Shown: piece by piece, positions 1 to 9,572 of the stretch
Numbering within the stretch: the stretch's first letter is position 1
How the letters are laid out: each line of letters opens with the position of its first letter
NCBI GenBank assembly: GCA_030427385.1
Contig: JAUHWR010000001.1
Location: forward strand, 1,054,001-1,118,000
Direction of reading: 5' to 3'
Origin: Alphaproteobacteria bacterium
Lineage (GTDB): Bacteria > Pseudomonadota > Alphaproteobacteria > Micavibrionales > Micavibrionaceae
DNA: 64,000 nt
Program-made: the position numbers and the translations under genes
The notes under the pieces: model-generated
What the model was told of the DNA's origin: nothing
What the model saw: only the letters and a program-made list of their open reading frames with translations
Databases searched by the model: none

Positions 1-273
1 CCCCAAGGTACGCGCGTGCGTATCGATCAAGACACAGCTGAAAAGCCCTATAAAATCGGGATCGCCCGTATGCAGGAAGCAACAGGCCTTCCTATCATTC
101 CACTCGCCCTGAATACCGGAAAATTTTGGCCGCGCAATTCATGGATCAAACGTCCGGGAAAAGTAATTTTTGAATTTCTCCCCCCTATTCCTGCAAATGG
201 TCAAAAACCGGAAGCCGTTATCCGCACATTGGAAGAAACAATCGAAAACGCCAGTCAGGATTTACTGAAATAA
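1..273 (+). CDS. plsC: 1-acyl-sn-glycerol-3-phosphate acyltransferase, C-terminal part (gene starts before the window)
   Basis: This is the end of a PlsC-type acyltransferase, which adds the second acyl chain to lysophosphatidic acid at the inner membrane. The reading frame is open to the first base, so the gene is truncated by the window edge. The first visible residues are PQGTR, the phosphate-binding block (PEGTR in many family members; the Glu-to-Gln form is common in alphaproteobacteria). It is followed by the conserved GLPIIPLALNTG stretch and a basic FWPR segment. The HX4D catalytic block must lie upstream. The next gene starts one base after the stop codon, so the two are probably cotranscribed. 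Confidence 0.85.
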   Translation, partial: PQGTRVRIDQDTAEKPYKIGIARMQEATGLPIIPLALNTGKFWPRNSWIKRPGKVIFEFLPPIPANGQKPEAVIRTLEETIENASQDLLK

Positions 274-274
274 C

Positions 275-1081
275 ATGAAAAAAATCGGCCTTTCCCTTGC
301 TCTTCTTTGCATTATCCTCGCCAGCGCGTACACCATCGCATGGTATTATTTCGCAGGCGTAATAGAGCGGGAGGTCGCGGCCTTTGTCAGCATTCAAGAA
401 ACACAAAACATCACCTTTGACGGCACCTTTAGCCCCGTTCACGGCTTTCCGGGGGTGTTTAAACTGATTTATACCGGCATGATTAAAACGCCCGATGTTT
501 TGATCAAACTTCCGGAAATGCAAATCTCCGGCATTCCGCTCGAAGGGCAGGAAATAACGCTCATTGCCCCGCTTGGCATTGTCATTGACACTAACGCACT
601 GCCGCCCCATCTACAAAAACTTGAACAGGCGGCGATGACATTTGTTGTCCCCACTGAATTTCCCCAAACATTGTCATATCCTTACCTCAAAGTTTGGCAA
701 TCGAACGGTAATGCAAAACTAACAATCCCGTCATTAACTTTGCAATGGCAAGATGCCAGCATTTTCGCGGAATCTGAATTACGCCTTGATGAAGATTTAC
801 AATGGGAGGGGGAAGCAACACTAGGTGTTACCAACCATAATTTCTTTGTCACCCTTCTGGCGGAAGAAATCGGCATTTCAGAAAGCCAGAAAATCATGCT
901 CATCAGCTTTCTTAACATGCTGAATAATGCGAACGGCGCGGTTGTACTGCCGTTCCGCATTCAAGATAATGCCCTATATATCAACATGATCCGCTTGGGT
1001 CCCGCCCCCCTTATGATGTGGCCTGGGACGCCTTTTTCGGGTCGCGGGCAACGGGGTAATCGGCTTGACCTGCCTCAATAA
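275..1081 (+). CDS. DUF2125-family exported protein
   Basis: A 268-residue protein with an N-terminal hydrophobic segment (about residues 4-24) that acts as a signal peptide or anchor, followed by a beta-rich domain. It begins one base after plsC. The pattern of a short N-tail, FDGTFSPVHGFPG, and a C-terminal LGP motif matches DUF2125, an uncharacterised alphaproteobacterial envelope family. The last ~24 codons run antisense into tyrA (71-bp convergent overlap), and the residues after the usual LGP ending look unstructured. The original stop may therefore have been lost and the frame extended into tyrA. The function is unknown. Confidence 0.7.
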   Translation: MKKIGLSLALLCIILASAYTIAWYYFAGVIEREVAAFVSIQETQNITFDGTFSPVHGFPGVFKLIYTGMIKTPDVLIKLPEMQISGIPLEGQEITLIAPLGIVIDTNALPPHLQKLEQAAMTFVVPTEFPQTLSYPYLKVWQSNGNAKLTIPSLTLQWQDASIFAESELRLDEDLQWEGEATLGVTNHNFFVTLLAEEIGISESQKIMLISFLNMLNNANGAVVLPFRIQDNALYINMIRLGPAPLMMWPGTPFSGRGQRGNRLDLPQ

Positions 1082-1931
1082 TGGCGCGTCTGATGCCTCT
1101 TGTTTGCTCAAATGTTTGATAAAGATACTCCCCGTCTCCATAACGGATTGCGCGCTGTAATGCTGTTAAATCCTCACTGAAACGTTGTAAAATTTCCAAC
1201 ACCGCAAACTTGTTATTCAAAAACACATCCCGCCACATCGTCGGGTCAGAAGCGGCAATGCGCGTAAAATCACGAAAACCAGAGGCGGAATATTTAATCA
1301 CTTCAGATTGAATATCTTCCTCCAGATTGGTCGCCGTTCCCACAATGGTATAGGCGATCAAATGCGGTAAATGTGATGTGATGCCCAAGATTAAATCATG
1401 ATGCTCCGGTGACATAATCTCTATATTCGCGCCGGTCAGCTCCCAAATTTCAGTAATTTTTTCAACCGCCCGTAAAGGTGCTTCCGGTAAAGGCGTTAAA
1501 ATCACCCATCTGTTTTGAAATAATTCGGGAAAGCCCGCCAATGGCCCTGAAAATTCAGTTCCTGCAATCGGATGCGCCGGAATGAAGGCGGCATGATCCG
1601 GCAAATGCGGGGCGACTTTCTTGGTAACGGCATCCTTCACCGATCCCGTATCGGTCAGAACAGCGCCATCCTTCAAAAATGGAGCAATACTTTTTGTCAC
1701 TGCTTCCATGGCGCCCACGGGAACGGATAGCACCACAATATCGGCATCCGTCACCGCTTGCTTCAAATCGGTTGTGGCCTCATCCGCCAGACCGTTCTCT
1801 ATAACCACATCACAAACCTCCTGAGAGGCATCCGCCGCGGTAATATGTGTAACTTTACCGCTCAGCTTTAATGCCTGTGCAAAGGATGATCCAATCAGCC
1901 CAAAGCCGATGATAGTAACTTTTTCAAACAT
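1011..1931 (-). CDS. tyrA: Prephenate/arogenate dehydrogenase
   Basis: A TyrA-family NAD(P)-dependent dehydrogenase that oxidatively decarboxylates prephenate (or arogenate) in tyrosine synthesis. The Rossmann motif IIGFGLIG lies at residues 7-14. Further conserved blocks are VLSVPVG near residue 70, a TDTGSVK block near 95, and PAHPIAGTE near 118, followed by the all-helical dimerisation domain with GFRDFTRIA. The length of 306 residues is normal for the single-domain enzyme. No chorismate mutase or ACT domain is visible. The 3' end overlaps the DUF2125 gene convergently. Confidence 0.92.
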   Translation of the reverse strand: MFEKVTIIGFGLIGSSFAQALKLSGKVTHITAADASQEVCDVVIENGLADEATTDLKQAVTDADIVVLSVPVGAMEAVTKSIAPFLKDGAVLTDTGSVKDAVTKKVAPHLPDHAAFIPAHPIAGTEFSGPLAGFPELFQNRWVILTPLPEAPLRAVEKITEIWELTGANIEIMSPEHHDLILGITSHLPHLIAYTIVGTATNLEEDIQSEVIKYSASGFRDFTRIAASDPTMWRDVFLNNKFAVLEILQRFSEDLTALQRAIRYGDGEYLYQTFEQTRGIRRAIIEAGQADYPVARDPKKASQATS

Positions 1932-1964
1932 TTATTTTCTTTCTATTACATACTATTAACGTAA

Positions 1965-1992
1965 GTCATTATCCCGCAAAAGCAGGAATTTA
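1965..1992. repeat. Possible short palindromic intergenic repeat remnant
   Basis: The sequence GTCATTATCCCGC..AAGCAGGAATTT resembles one half of the dispersed GTCATTCCCGCGAAAGCGGGAAT-type repeats seen in some alphaproteobacteria. Pairing is imperfect (CCCGC against GCAGG). No second good copy was noticed in the window, so this is a weak call. Confidence 0.2.
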
Positions 1993-2136
1993 AATCAATC
2001 ATAAAGGGGGGAATCACTAATATTTACGCCAAGCAGGCGTAGTCAAAATAACGTACAACAGAGATTGACTTTAATATCATAAAAATACTTTAAACAAACT
2101 TTGACGGCACATGCAATAAAAACATATAAACATTAT

Positions 2137-3210
2137 ATGCCCCTGATCGCTCATAATAACCTTCCCACCTATCAACGCCTGCTTAAAGAAGGGCGCGTAG
2201 TGATCCCGCCGGAGCGCGCATATCAACAAGATATTCGTGAACTTCATATCGGTTTTTTAAACATGATGCCCGATGCCGCCTTAGAAGCAACCGAGCGCCA
2301 ATTTTTCCGTTTGGTTGGTGAAAGTAATAAAATCGCACAATTCCACATTCATCCTTTTACTGTGGAGACATTTGAGCGCGGTGATGCCGCCAAGGCACAT
2401 ATTGCGGCGCATTACGAATCTTGGGAACAAATTCAACAAGATGGCTTGGACGCCCTTATCGTAACCGGCGCAAATGAGGAAACTAACCCCTATCTTGATA
2501 AAGAGGCCTTCTGGGCGCCTTTATTCGAGGTTCTGGAATGGGCCAGCCATAACGTGGCCTCCACGATATGCTCCTGCCTTGCCTCTCATGCCGCCGTGCA
2601 ACAACTTTACGGTGCGACACCTTCAATGCGCGGTGACAAACGCTGGGGCGTGTTTGAGCATCGCGTTCTGGACAGAACACATCCTCTATGTCGTGGTATG
2701 AATACTGTTTTTGATGCCCCGCATTCCCGTTATTCCGAGCTATCACGCGCCGAATTTGAAGCCGCAGGGTTAAAAATTCTGGTGGAAAGTGAAGAAGCCG
2801 GAGTGCATGTCGCGGTGAGCCCGGACGGTTTCCGATTGATTTGTATGCAAGGGCATCCCGAATATGACATTCACTCGCTCCTGAAGGAATATCGCCGCGA
2901 AATCGGCAGGTACCTTGACGGAGAACGCGATAATTACCCGCCTATTTTGGAAAAATATTTCAACAAAGATGTACAAAAAACATTGAATGACTTTCAAGAG
3001 CAGGTCATATCGGGTCAAATTACATCTTTGGAAACATTCCCCGAAGCCGCAATTGAGGCAGATCTGGATTGCACTTGGCGGGATAGCGCCCGCGCAATGA
3101 TCGGCAACTGGATCGGCGCGGTCTATCAGGTCACAAACGTGGATCGTAAAAAACAATTCATGGACGGCATTAACCCGGATGATCCATTCGATTGGCGCGC
3201 TCATTCATAA
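2137..3210 (+). CDS. metA: Homoserine O-acyltransferase, MetA family (acetyl-CoA type predicted)
   Basis: MetA-family enzyme of the class I glutamine-amidotransferase fold that activates homoserine for methionine synthesis. I chose the ATG at 2137, which gives the usual MPL.. start; a TTG at 2101 would add 12 residues. In this numbering the catalytic Cys is C147 (second Cys of ICSCLASH, which keeps the E. coli spacing to LYG), and the catalytic His/Glu are H240/E242 in QGHPEYD. At the acyl-CoA specificity position (E. coli Gly111, B. cereus Glu111) the block TGANEETNP has Glu (about E115), which predicts acetyl-CoA use. The upstream 200 bp holds a TACGCC/GGCGTA hairpin (2025-2041), but I recognised no SAM riboswitch. 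Confidence 0.9.
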   Translation: MPLIAHNNLPTYQRLLKEGRVVIPPERAYQQDIRELHIGFLNMMPDAALEATERQFFRLVGESNKIAQFHIHPFTVETFERGDAAKAHIAAHYESWEQIQQDGLDALIVTGANEETNPYLDKEAFWAPLFEVLEWASHNVASTICSCLASHAAVQQLYGATPSMRGDKRWGVFEHRVLDRTHPLCRGMNTVFDAPHSRYSELSRAEFEAAGLKILVESEEAGVHVAVSPDGFRLICMQGHPEYDIHSLLKEYRREIGRYLDGERDNYPPILEKYFNKDVQKTLNDFQEQVISGQITSLETFPEAAIEADLDCTWRDSARAMIGNWIGAVYQVTNVDRKKQFMDGINPDDPFDWRAHS

Positions 3211-3941
3211 TTTGTAGTGACCGGCTTTGGGGGAATTAAAATTTTTCGCGCCGTTGCAATCGCCGTTGCCTTATCGGGCTGGATGGGGGCATATACTTTT
3301 TTGCTGACCTCAATAATATGCACACCACCAAATGACTTAAAGATCGCCCTGCCAATCCCCTCAAAAAACGGGCTAAGCCCTAACATCAAATTGGTCTCAA
3401 AAGGCGGAACGAATAACGCTTTACTATGACGCTCAATCTGAAAATTATTTTCGATTAATGCATGTTTTATCTGGCTAAACGTAAAGGGCGCACCATAGGC
3501 AAACGGGCAATTATCCGTCCTTGCCCATATACTCATCCGGTTTGGTACGACCAACATCATACGCCCGTTGGGCTTTAACACCCGCCAATATTCATGCAAA
3601 GCGCCGGATAAATCATCACAAAACTCCAATGAATGCACTGAAAAAATCCGGTCAAAACTTTCATAAGGAAATGGCTGCATTGTAATGGCGCCCAAACACA
3701 TCATATTTTTCGCTTGAAACGTCCATGGTTTTGGATCATCCGCATATGGTGCCATCAAAACCGAACGCTCGGCCTGCGCGCTGTAATCATGAAGATAAGG
3801 CTGGGCATATCCCGTCGCTAATAAACTATGATGACGAACATCGGGCCAGATCTCTTTTATCCGTGAGGTAATAAATCGTTGCGCCAATCTGCCCATGCGC
3901 GTTTGGTAAAATTCCGAAAATCCCTGAAAGGAAAAAGCCAT
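3201..3941 (-). CDS. SAM-dependent methyltransferase, class I
   Basis: A 246-residue Methyltransf_11-like protein. The core shows a post-motif region with FDRIFSVHSLEF near residue 97 and the motif III-like RVLKPNGRMMLVVPNR near 121-136, typical of small-molecule or quinone-type methyltransferases. The glycine-rich SAM motif I is degenerate (LLATGYAQPYL). Its C-terminus overlaps the end of metA by 10 bp, convergent. In alphaproteobacteria a similar protein often sits near gloB/metA, but the substrate is unknown. Confidence 0.8.
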   Translation of the reverse strand: MAFSFQGFSEFYQTRMGRLAQRFITSRIKEIWPDVRHHSLLATGYAQPYLHDYSAQAERSVLMAPYADDPKPWTFQAKNMMCLGAITMQPFPYESFDRIFSVHSLEFCDDLSGALHEYWRVLKPNGRMMLVVPNRMSIWARTDNCPFAYGAPFTFSQIKHALIENNFQIERHSKALFVPPFETNLMLGLSPFFEGIGRAIFKSFGGVHIIEVSKKVYAPIQPDKATAIATARKILIPPKPVTTNYE

Positions 3942-4012
3942 CCATCATTGTAAAGCCGCAAACGAAGCGGAGCAAGATAGAAATATGAATTTAGAATAAC
4001 CGTGAAATCAGC

Positions 4013-4468
4013 TCAAACATACTCACTTAAGACATTGAATAAGGGTTTGTCGGCTTCCACAAAATCCATTTGATACATTTCTTGCGGACGTGCCCATTTC
4101 ATGCCCTGCCCTTCTTTTGCTTGCGGCGTACCATCCCAGGCGCGGCAGGCATAAAGCGGCATCAGCACATGGGTTTTCTTATCCTCATAAATATGCGAAA
4201 TAAAACTGATCGGCATAAAACAAGTTGGACGCGTTTCAATGCCCAGCTCTTCTCGCAGCTCACGCATAAGCGCGAATTCAGGAAGCTCGTTTTGCTCAAC
4301 TTTACCCCCCGGAAACTCCCATTGCCCCGCCAGCCATTTACCTTCCGGACGCTGCGTACACAAAACGCGGCCATCTGAATCGATCAAAGCCGCGGCAACC
4401 ACCAAAATATGTTTTTGAATTAGAGGAGGATGAGGGGCGGGTAATTCTAAAGCGCTTTCGCAAGACAT
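4013..4468 (-). CDS. mutT: NUDIX hydrolase, 8-oxo-dGTP diphosphatase type
   Basis: A 151-residue NUDIX protein. The Nudix box GX5EX7REUXEEXGU is complete, from the second Gly of GGKVEQNE through RELREELGI. The preceding EFPGGK and the LCTQRPEGKWLAGQWEFPGG context are characteristic of MutT, which hydrolyses 8-oxo-dGTP to keep oxidised guanine out of DNA. It is monocistronic or follows the methyltransferase gene on the same strand. Confidence 0.87.
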   Translation of the reverse strand: MSCESALELPAPHPPLIQKHILVVAAALIDSDGRVLCTQRPEGKWLAGQWEFPGGKVEQNELPEFALMRELREELGIETRPTCFMPISFISHIYEDKKTHVLMPLYACRAWDGTPQAKEGQGMKWARPQEMYQMDFVEADKPLFNVLSEYV

Positions 4469-4502
4469 TAATGCCGCCCCTCATTCTAAAATTTAAAGTA
4501 AA

Positions 4503-5552
4503 TTAAGAATCTGATTTAACGGCGTCGCCATTAATATCATATGTCTCAATTGAAAGCTGTTTGCGCCATGCCTGTAATTTTTCATCAAGAACATTACGTT
4601 TCAGTTCCTGCTCAATATATGGCTTCACTTCTTCTAAAGATGCCGCTTCGGTTTGACGACGATCTTCCAACAAAATCACATGAAAGCCGAATTGGGTTTT
4701 CACAGGTGTTTTTGTATAGGCACCTTTTTCCAAAGCAAATGCAGCATCAGAAAATTCAGGAACCATTTGACCTTCAACAAAGTAACCTAAATCTCCGCCT
4801 TGTGGGCCGGATGGGCCTGTTGAAAGCTCTTTTGCTAACTCTTCAAAATTCGCGCCATCATCTAACTTTTTAATGGCTTCTTTGGCGTCAGCTTCTGTCT
4901 CAAGCAGAATATGACGCGCTTTGACTTCTTCTTGTGACGTGAAGTTTGCTTTATATTCATTATATTCTTTTTCCAAAGCTTCTTCAGTAATGCCATCATT
5001 CACAATTTTTTGAACATAAGCTGTGCGTATAATATTTTTTTCTGCTTCTGCCTTCTGCGCTTCAATTGATTTCTGCGCTTCCTCGATTTGTTCAATAACG
5101 TCAGAAGATGAAGAAATATCAGACTTGCTCGCTTCTTTTTCAAGAATTTTAGCATTGATTGTCTGCTCCAGCGCCATTGGGAATAATTGCTCAATGGGTT
5201 GTTGACGCATTTGCGGGGGCAATTGCGCGATAAACATCAAGACGTCAGAGCGTTTAATTTCTTCACCGCCAATTTTGGCAACAACTGGATTACCCTCTTT
5301 AATTTCAGTTTGCTGGGGGGCATTGGCAGTTTCGGTCGTGTTATTTTCTTCTGTTCCGGCCGCGGTTTGAACATTATTTGGTGTCGTCGCGGATTTTTGT
5401 TCGGCAATTACCGTATTAGAAACAAAAGCAAGCGCCGCAATTCCCGCCACGATCAAAAGACCGAGAGTCAGGAAAATCATATTGCCTTTGCCCTTCTTAT
5501 TGGACGGTGAATTATTTTCGTTCACTGGTGTTTGTTTTTTCTCTTTAGTCAT
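4503..5552 (-). CDS. Membrane-anchored parvulin-type peptidyl-prolyl isomerase
   Basis: A 349-residue periplasmic folding factor. A charged N-terminus precedes one transmembrane anchor (about residues 26-46). Next comes an Ala/Thr/Glu-rich low-complexity linker and a helical SurA/PpiC-like chaperone region. The rotamase domain lies at about 208-300 with RHILLETEADA, GGDLGYF and FGFHVILLEDR signatures. A long stretch near 150-175 (EEAQKSIEAQKAEAEKN) is probably coiled coil. Divergent from secA, with which it shares a 142-bp intergenic region. It fits PpiC/PrsA-like proteins rather than SurA, which has a different N-domain and no anchor. Confidence 0.85.
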   Translation of the reverse strand: MTKEKKQTPVNENNSPSNKKGKGNMIFLTLGLLIVAGIAALAFVSNTVIAEQKSATTPNNVQTAAGTEENNTTETANAPQQTEIKEGNPVVAKIGGEEIKRSDVLMFIAQLPPQMRQQPIEQLFPMALEQTINAKILEKEASKSDISSSSDVIEQIEEAQKSIEAQKAEAEKNIIRTAYVQKIVNDGITEEALEKEYNEYKANFTSQEEVKARHILLETEADAKEAIKKLDDGANFEELAKELSTGPSGPQGGDLGYFVEGQMVPEFSDAAFALEKGAYTKTPVKTQFGFHVILLEDRRQTEAASLEEVKPYIEQELKRNVLDEKLQAWRKQLSIETYDINGDAVKSDS

Positions 5553-5636
5553 GAAAAGCTCTCTTTCTGGCTTATATTCTAATAAAATTTCTCCGTATAT
5601 ATTTACGCGTGCATGAAGATTGATGCAAGGGAGAAA

Positions 5637-5665
5637 TTGACCTTATTTACAATGGAGTCTATATG
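5637..5665 (+). promoter_or_regulatory. Candidate sigma-70-type promoter of secA
   Basis: TTGACC (5637-5642) is separated by 17 bp from TATATG (5660-5665). This lies 30 bp before the secA ATG, which has a GGGA Shine-Dalgarno. Spacing is ideal; the -10 matches four of six bases. Confidence 0.4.
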
Positions 5666-5694
5666 ATAGGAACACGTTTGAAATAAGGGACAGA

Positions 5695-8472
5695 ATGCTA
5701 CTCAATCTTGCAACAAAAATCTTTGGCTCCAGCAATGATCGCCAGCTAAAGAAATATCAACAAAAGATCCAGCCTATCAACGATCTTGAGCCGCTTTTTG
5801 AGAAAATGGATGATGCGACTCTGCAGGGGAAAACAGCCGAATTTCGCCAAAAATTGGAAAATGGTGCATCCCTTGATGATATTTTATTCGAATCGTTTGC
5901 AACGGTTCGTGAAGCTGCCAAACGCAGCCTCGGGCAACGTCATTACGATGTCCAACTGATTGGCGGCATGGTATTGAATGATGGCGAAATTGCCGAAATG
6001 CGCACCGGCGAAGGTAAAACTCTTGTGGCAACGCTGGCTTGTTATCTTAACGCCCTTTCCGGCAAAGGCGTGCACGTTGTAACCGTCAATGACTATCTAG
6101 CGCGCCGTGATGCGGAATGGATGGGTCAGGTTTATAACTATCTCGGCATGTCAACTGGATGCATATTAAATGATCTGAACGATGCCCAGCGCAAAGCCGC
6201 CTATGCCGCCGATATTACCTATGGCACGAATAACGAGTTCGGGTTTGATTACTTACGTGATAATATGAAGTTCTCTCTGGATGATATGAGCCAGCGCGCC
6301 TTTAATTTTGCCATTGTCGATGAAGTCGATTCGATTTTGATCGATGAAGCCAGAACGCCGTTGATTATTTCCGGCCCCGCCGAAAACTCTACCGAGCTTT
6401 ACAGTAAAGTTGATAAACTCATCCCTAGTATTGATAAGGATTTATATGAGCTGGATGAGAAATCCCGCACCGTCAGCTTAAATGAAGACGGACAGGAACG
6501 TATTGAAGAACTGTTATCCGAACATAAATTACTCGATGATGGCGGGTTGTATGATCTGCAGAACATTCATGTCGTGCATCACATTAATAACGCCTTGAAA
6601 GCGCATACCTTATTCCAAAAGGATAAGGATTACATTATCCAGAATAATAAAGTTATGCTGATTGATGAATTCACGGGTCGCATGATGGATGGACGCCGCC
6701 TATCCGATGGTTTGCATCAGGCGATTGAAGCCAAAGAAGGCGTAGATGTACAAAATGAAAATCAAACCCTTGCCTCCATCACCTTCCAGAATTATTTCCG
6801 CCTCTATCCAAAACTGGCCGGAATGACCGGAACGGCCATGACCGAAGCAACCGAATTTTCTGAAATTTATAAGCTCGGCGTGGTGGCTATCCCAACAAAT
6901 GTCCCTGTCGCCCGTCAAGATGACGAAGATAAAATCTATAAATCTTTTGCTGAAAAAGTCGATGCGATCACCGAATTGGTTAAGGAGTGCGTCGAACGTC
7001 AACAGCCGGTTTTGGTTGGAACGGTTTCTATCGAAAAATCGGAGTTACTCTCCGCCGCATTCAAAAAAGCCAAAATTAAACATAATGTTTTGAATGCACG
7101 CTATCACGAACAAGAGGCAACCATTGTGTCACAGGCGGGTCGCCCCGGCGCGGTTACTATTGCCACAAACATGGCGGGACGCGGGACGGATATCAAAATG
7201 GGCGGTGATGCCGATATGCGTATTTCCGTTGAAGTTGACGATTCATTGTCTGATGATAAAAAAGAAAGCCTTATCAACAAGATACGCGATGAAGTTAAAG
7301 CGGAACGTAAGGTTGTTGAAGCCGCAGGTGGTCTGTTCATTATAGGCACAGAGCGCCATGAATCGCGCCGCATTGATAACCAATTACGTGGTCGTGCGGG
7401 TCGTCAGGGTGACCCGGGTGCCTCCGCGTTCTTCCTATCTTTGGAAGATGATTTGATGCGCATTTTCGGATCAGATAAAATGGAAATGCTGCTCGCCAAT
7501 AAAAATATCGGTCTGCAAGACGGCGAAGCATTGACCCACCCATGGATTTCCAAAGCTCTGGAGCGCGCACAAGGCCGCGTTGAAGCGCAAAACTTTGAGA
7601 TTCGTAAGAATATCCTGAAATTCGATGACGTCATGAATGACCAACGCAAAGTCATCTATGAGCAACGCAAAGACATCATGGATTCCGATCAGGTTGAAGA
7701 TCTGGTCACTGAATTACGTCATGATTACATCAGCGATCTTGTAGCCGATTGCATCCCGCTCGGCAGCTATGTCGATCAATGGAACGTGGAACGCCTTGCT
7801 CTTGAAACGAGAGACAACCTTAATCTGGATGTTCCTGTGGAAGATTGGGTAAAAGAGGAAGGCATCGCCGATCAAGAAATCGAAGACCGCCTGGTCGAAG
7901 AATCAGACCGCCAAATGGCAGAAAAAGTGGCCAATATTGGGCCCGATTATTTCCGCCGTATGGAAAAAGCCGTTGTCTTGCAAATTCTGGACAATGGTTG
8001 GAAAGAACACCTTTTGGCCCTTGATCACTTACGTCAGGGTATTAATCTGCGCGCCTATGGTCAACGTGACCCATTAAATGAATTCAAAGCCGAGGCGTTT
8101 TCCTTATTTGAAATGATGCTCGATAATTTCCGTAGCAATATTACTCAAACCCTTAGCAAAGTTGAAATCAATAAAGAAACCGGCATGCCCGGATTCCTGA
8201 CTAACCGTGAACAAGTTAACACTGTTGAAACGCGCACTGACCCTGCCTTAATGGGGACAGGACACGCGGATAATGCACCGCAGGATATGGAAGGCATGAA
8301 CCGTCAACAAAGACGCCAAGCGGGTCAAAAAGGGTCAAGTGTGGTCACTCCCATTCGATCAAACGCCCCCTTTGATAAAAACGACCCAGAAACATGGGGA
8401 AAAGTCCCCCGCAATGCGTTATGCCCTTGCGGGTCCGGTAAAAAATACAAACAATGTCACGGGAAATTATAA
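5695..8472 (+). CDS. secA: Preprotein translocase ATPase SecA
   Basis: Full-length SecA (925 residues), the motor that pushes unfolded preproteins through SecYEG. Walker A (TGEGKT) is at 104-109; [13 protein letters not shown] is the DEAD-type Walker B region; the preprotein cross-linking domain and the [10 protein letters not shown] motif VI follow. The C-terminus carries the zinc-binding SEC-C tail [13 protein letters not shown] that contacts SecB and ribosomes. A linker rich in Gln/Arg/Asn precedes it. The gene is monocistronic, divergent from the parvulin gene and followed by a hairpin terminator. Confidence 0.98.
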   Translation: MLLNLATKIFGSSNDRQLKKYQQKIQPINDLEPLFEKMDDATLQGKTAEFRQKLENGASLDDILFESFATVREAAKRSLGQRHYDVQLIGGMVLNDGEIAEMRTGEGKTLVATLACYLNALSGKGVHVVTVNDYLARRDAEWMGQVYNYLGMSTGCILNDLNDAQRKAAYAADITYGTNNEFGFDYLRDNMKFSLDDMSQRAFNFAIVDEVDSILIDEARTPLIISGPAENSTELYSKVDKLIPSIDKDLYELDEKSRTVSLNEDGQERIEELLSEHKLLDDGGLYDLQNIHVVHHINNALKAHTLFQKDKDYIIQNNKVMLIDEFTGRMMDGRRLSDGLHQAIEAKEGVDVQNENQTLASITFQNYFRLYPKLAGMTGTAMTEATEFSEIYKLGVVAIPTNVPVARQDDEDKIYKSFAEKVDAITELVKECVERQQPVLVGTVSIEKSELLSAAFKKAKIKHNVLNARYHEQEATIVSQAGRPGAVTIATNMAGRGTDIKMGGDADMRISVEVDDSLSDDKKESLINKIRDEVKAERKVVEAAGGLFIIGTERHESRRIDNQLRGRAGRQGDPGASAFFLSLEDDLMRIFGSDKMEMLLANKNIGLQDGEALTHPWISKALERAQGRVEAQNFEIRKNILKFDDVMNDQRKVIYEQRKDIMDSDQVEDLVTELRHDYISDLVADCIPLGSYVDQWNVERLALETRDNLNLDVPVEDWVKEEGIADQEIEDRLVEESDRQMAEKVANIGPDYFRRMEKAVVLQILDNGWKEHLLALDHLRQGINLRAYGQRDPLNEFKAEAFSLFEMMLDNFRSNITQTLSKVEINKETGMPGFLTNREQVNTVETRTDPALMGTGHADNAPQDMEGMNRQQRRQAGQKGSSVVTPIRSNAPFDKNDPETWGKVPRNALCPCGSGKKYKQCHGKL

Positions 8473-8477
8473 CCTGT

Positions 8478-8511
8478 AAAAAAAGAGCCGGCCTATAAAA
8501 GCCAGCTCTTT
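8478..8511. terminator. Bidirectional Rho-independent terminator between secA and the DUF892 gene
   Basis: The stem AAAGAGC-C-GGC / GCC-A-GCTCTTT has an 8-nt loop. Read on the minus strand it is followed by a run of seven T, so it serves the DUF892 gene best. On the plus strand the T-run is only the end of the stem. Confidence 0.75.
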
Positions 8512-8534
8512 CCCTTGGAAAGCCCTAATATGTA

Positions 8535-9032
8535 TTACGCTGCTTTTGCCATGGCTTCTTCTTCAATGGAATCTGCCATATCTGATAATTTTTCATCGGC
8601 GGCTTTTTCTTGATCGAAAATCTTATGAAGCAATTTTGCCGCTTCATTTTCGCCTAGGATTTTTGCGATATTGCAAAGCGCTCCGTAGGATGCCATCTCA
8701 TAATGCTCCACTTTTTGGGCGGCGGCAATTAAAGCGGCGTCAAGAACGCTACCTTCTTCACATTCTTTGATCAAAGAATCGCCTTCTTTTAATAAGCCTT
8801 CAATCGCATCACATTTTTCGGTATCTTTCTCAATACCTGTGACTTCAAAAACTTGCTCGAGAATTTCTATTTGCTCGCGCGTTTCTTCTAAATGAGATTC
8901 AAACGCCTCTTTCAAATCGTCATTTGTTGCCTGTTTCGCCATTTTTGGAAGGGTTTTTGCGATTTTGTGTTCCGCATAATACATATCTTGTAAAAGGTGT
9001 GTAAATAATCCGTTTAAATCTGAAATAGTCAT
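8535..9032 (-). CDS. DUF892 (YciE/YciF-like) ferritin-like protein
   Basis: A 165-residue all-helical protein. The features LQDMYYAEHKIAKTLPKMA (residues 13-31), HLEETREQ near 49, KVEHYEMASYGAL near 108 and DQEKAADEKL near 142 provide the Glu/His ligands of a four-helix ferritin-like di-iron bundle. DUF892 proteins are stress-associated and structurally ferritin-like; their exact activity is not settled. A clear GAGGA Shine-Dalgarno precedes the ATG. The terminator with secA lies at its 3' end. Confidence 0.88.
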   Translation of the reverse strand: MTISDLNGLFTHLLQDMYYAEHKIAKTLPKMAKQATNDDLKEAFESHLEETREQIEILEQVFEVTGIEKDTEKCDAIEGLLKEGDSLIKECEEGSVLDAALIAAAQKVEHYEMASYGALCNIAKILGENEAAKLLHKIFDQEKAADEKLSDMADSIEEEAMAKAA

Positions 9033-9127
9033 TTTTTATTCCTCTTTGATTTAGGGTTAGAAGTAAGGAATAAACGCAGTTTATCCTCTCTAGTTCCTAA
9101 AATTTTTTAACTATTTATTTTACAGAT

Positions 9128-9487
9128 TTATTTTTGTACCTCATAAAGACGTTTAATCAATATCTTAATTAACGTCGCCAGCAAGGGATCTGCATTATCA
9201 ATTTTTTTATCAAGCAACGCCTTATCAATAATCACCAGCGTGCTTTTATCAATTGCTTGTGCATATGAGGTTCTATTCCGTTTCTGAATCATCGACATTT
9301 CGCCAAAAATGCCGCCCTCCTCTATTGTGGCGATCTTTTTTTCAATGCCGTTAGTATCTTTTTTATAGATACGTATGCGGCCTTCTTTAACAAAAAAAGC
9401 CTCTTCTGCCTCATCGCCCTTCTTAAAAATATCAACACCTGCCGGATATTGACGAATAAGAAGCCCTTTATCTCCACTCATTGGCAT
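9128..9487 (-). CDS. Single-domain cyclic-nucleotide-binding-like protein
   Basis: A ~119-residue protein consisting only of a CNB/CRP-like beta-roll: FKKGDEAEEAFFVKEGRIRIY, then GGIFGEMSMIQKRNRTSYAQA (phosphate-binding-cassette position), then a C-terminal helix. No DNA-binding HTH or effector domain follows. The frame could start at a GTG (9499), but ATG 9487 or 9481 is more likely. The cassette Arg is partly preserved (NRTS instead of PRTA), so cyclic-nucleotide binding is uncertain. A longer relative lies at 33595-34146. Confidence 0.75.
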   Translation of the reverse strand: MPMSGDKGLLIRQYPAGVDIFKKGDEAEEAFFVKEGRIRIYKKDTNGIEKKIATIEEGGIFGEMSMIQKRNRTSYAQAIDKSTLVIIDKALLDKKIDNADPLLATLIKILIKRLYEVQK

Positions 9488-9532
9488 AAATAAAAACACT
9501 CATTAGTTGAATAAAAATTATCTCATAAACTA

Positions 9533-9566
9533 AAAAAAGAGCAAGGAAATGATCTTGCTCTTTTTT
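9533..9566 (-). terminator. Rho-independent terminator of the ABC exporter gene
   Basis: Perfect 13-bp stem AAAAAAGAGCAAG / CTTGCTCTTTTTT with an 8-nt loop, starting 6 bp after the exporter stop codon. It is symmetric and could work in both directions. Confidence 0.85.
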
Positions 9567-9572
9567 ATAAAT

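Noticed and set aside
1932-2136. SAM riboswitch before metA
   Set aside because: The gene family often has SAM-II leaders, but only a short TACGCC/GGCGTA hairpin is present and no pseudoknot pattern could be built by eye.
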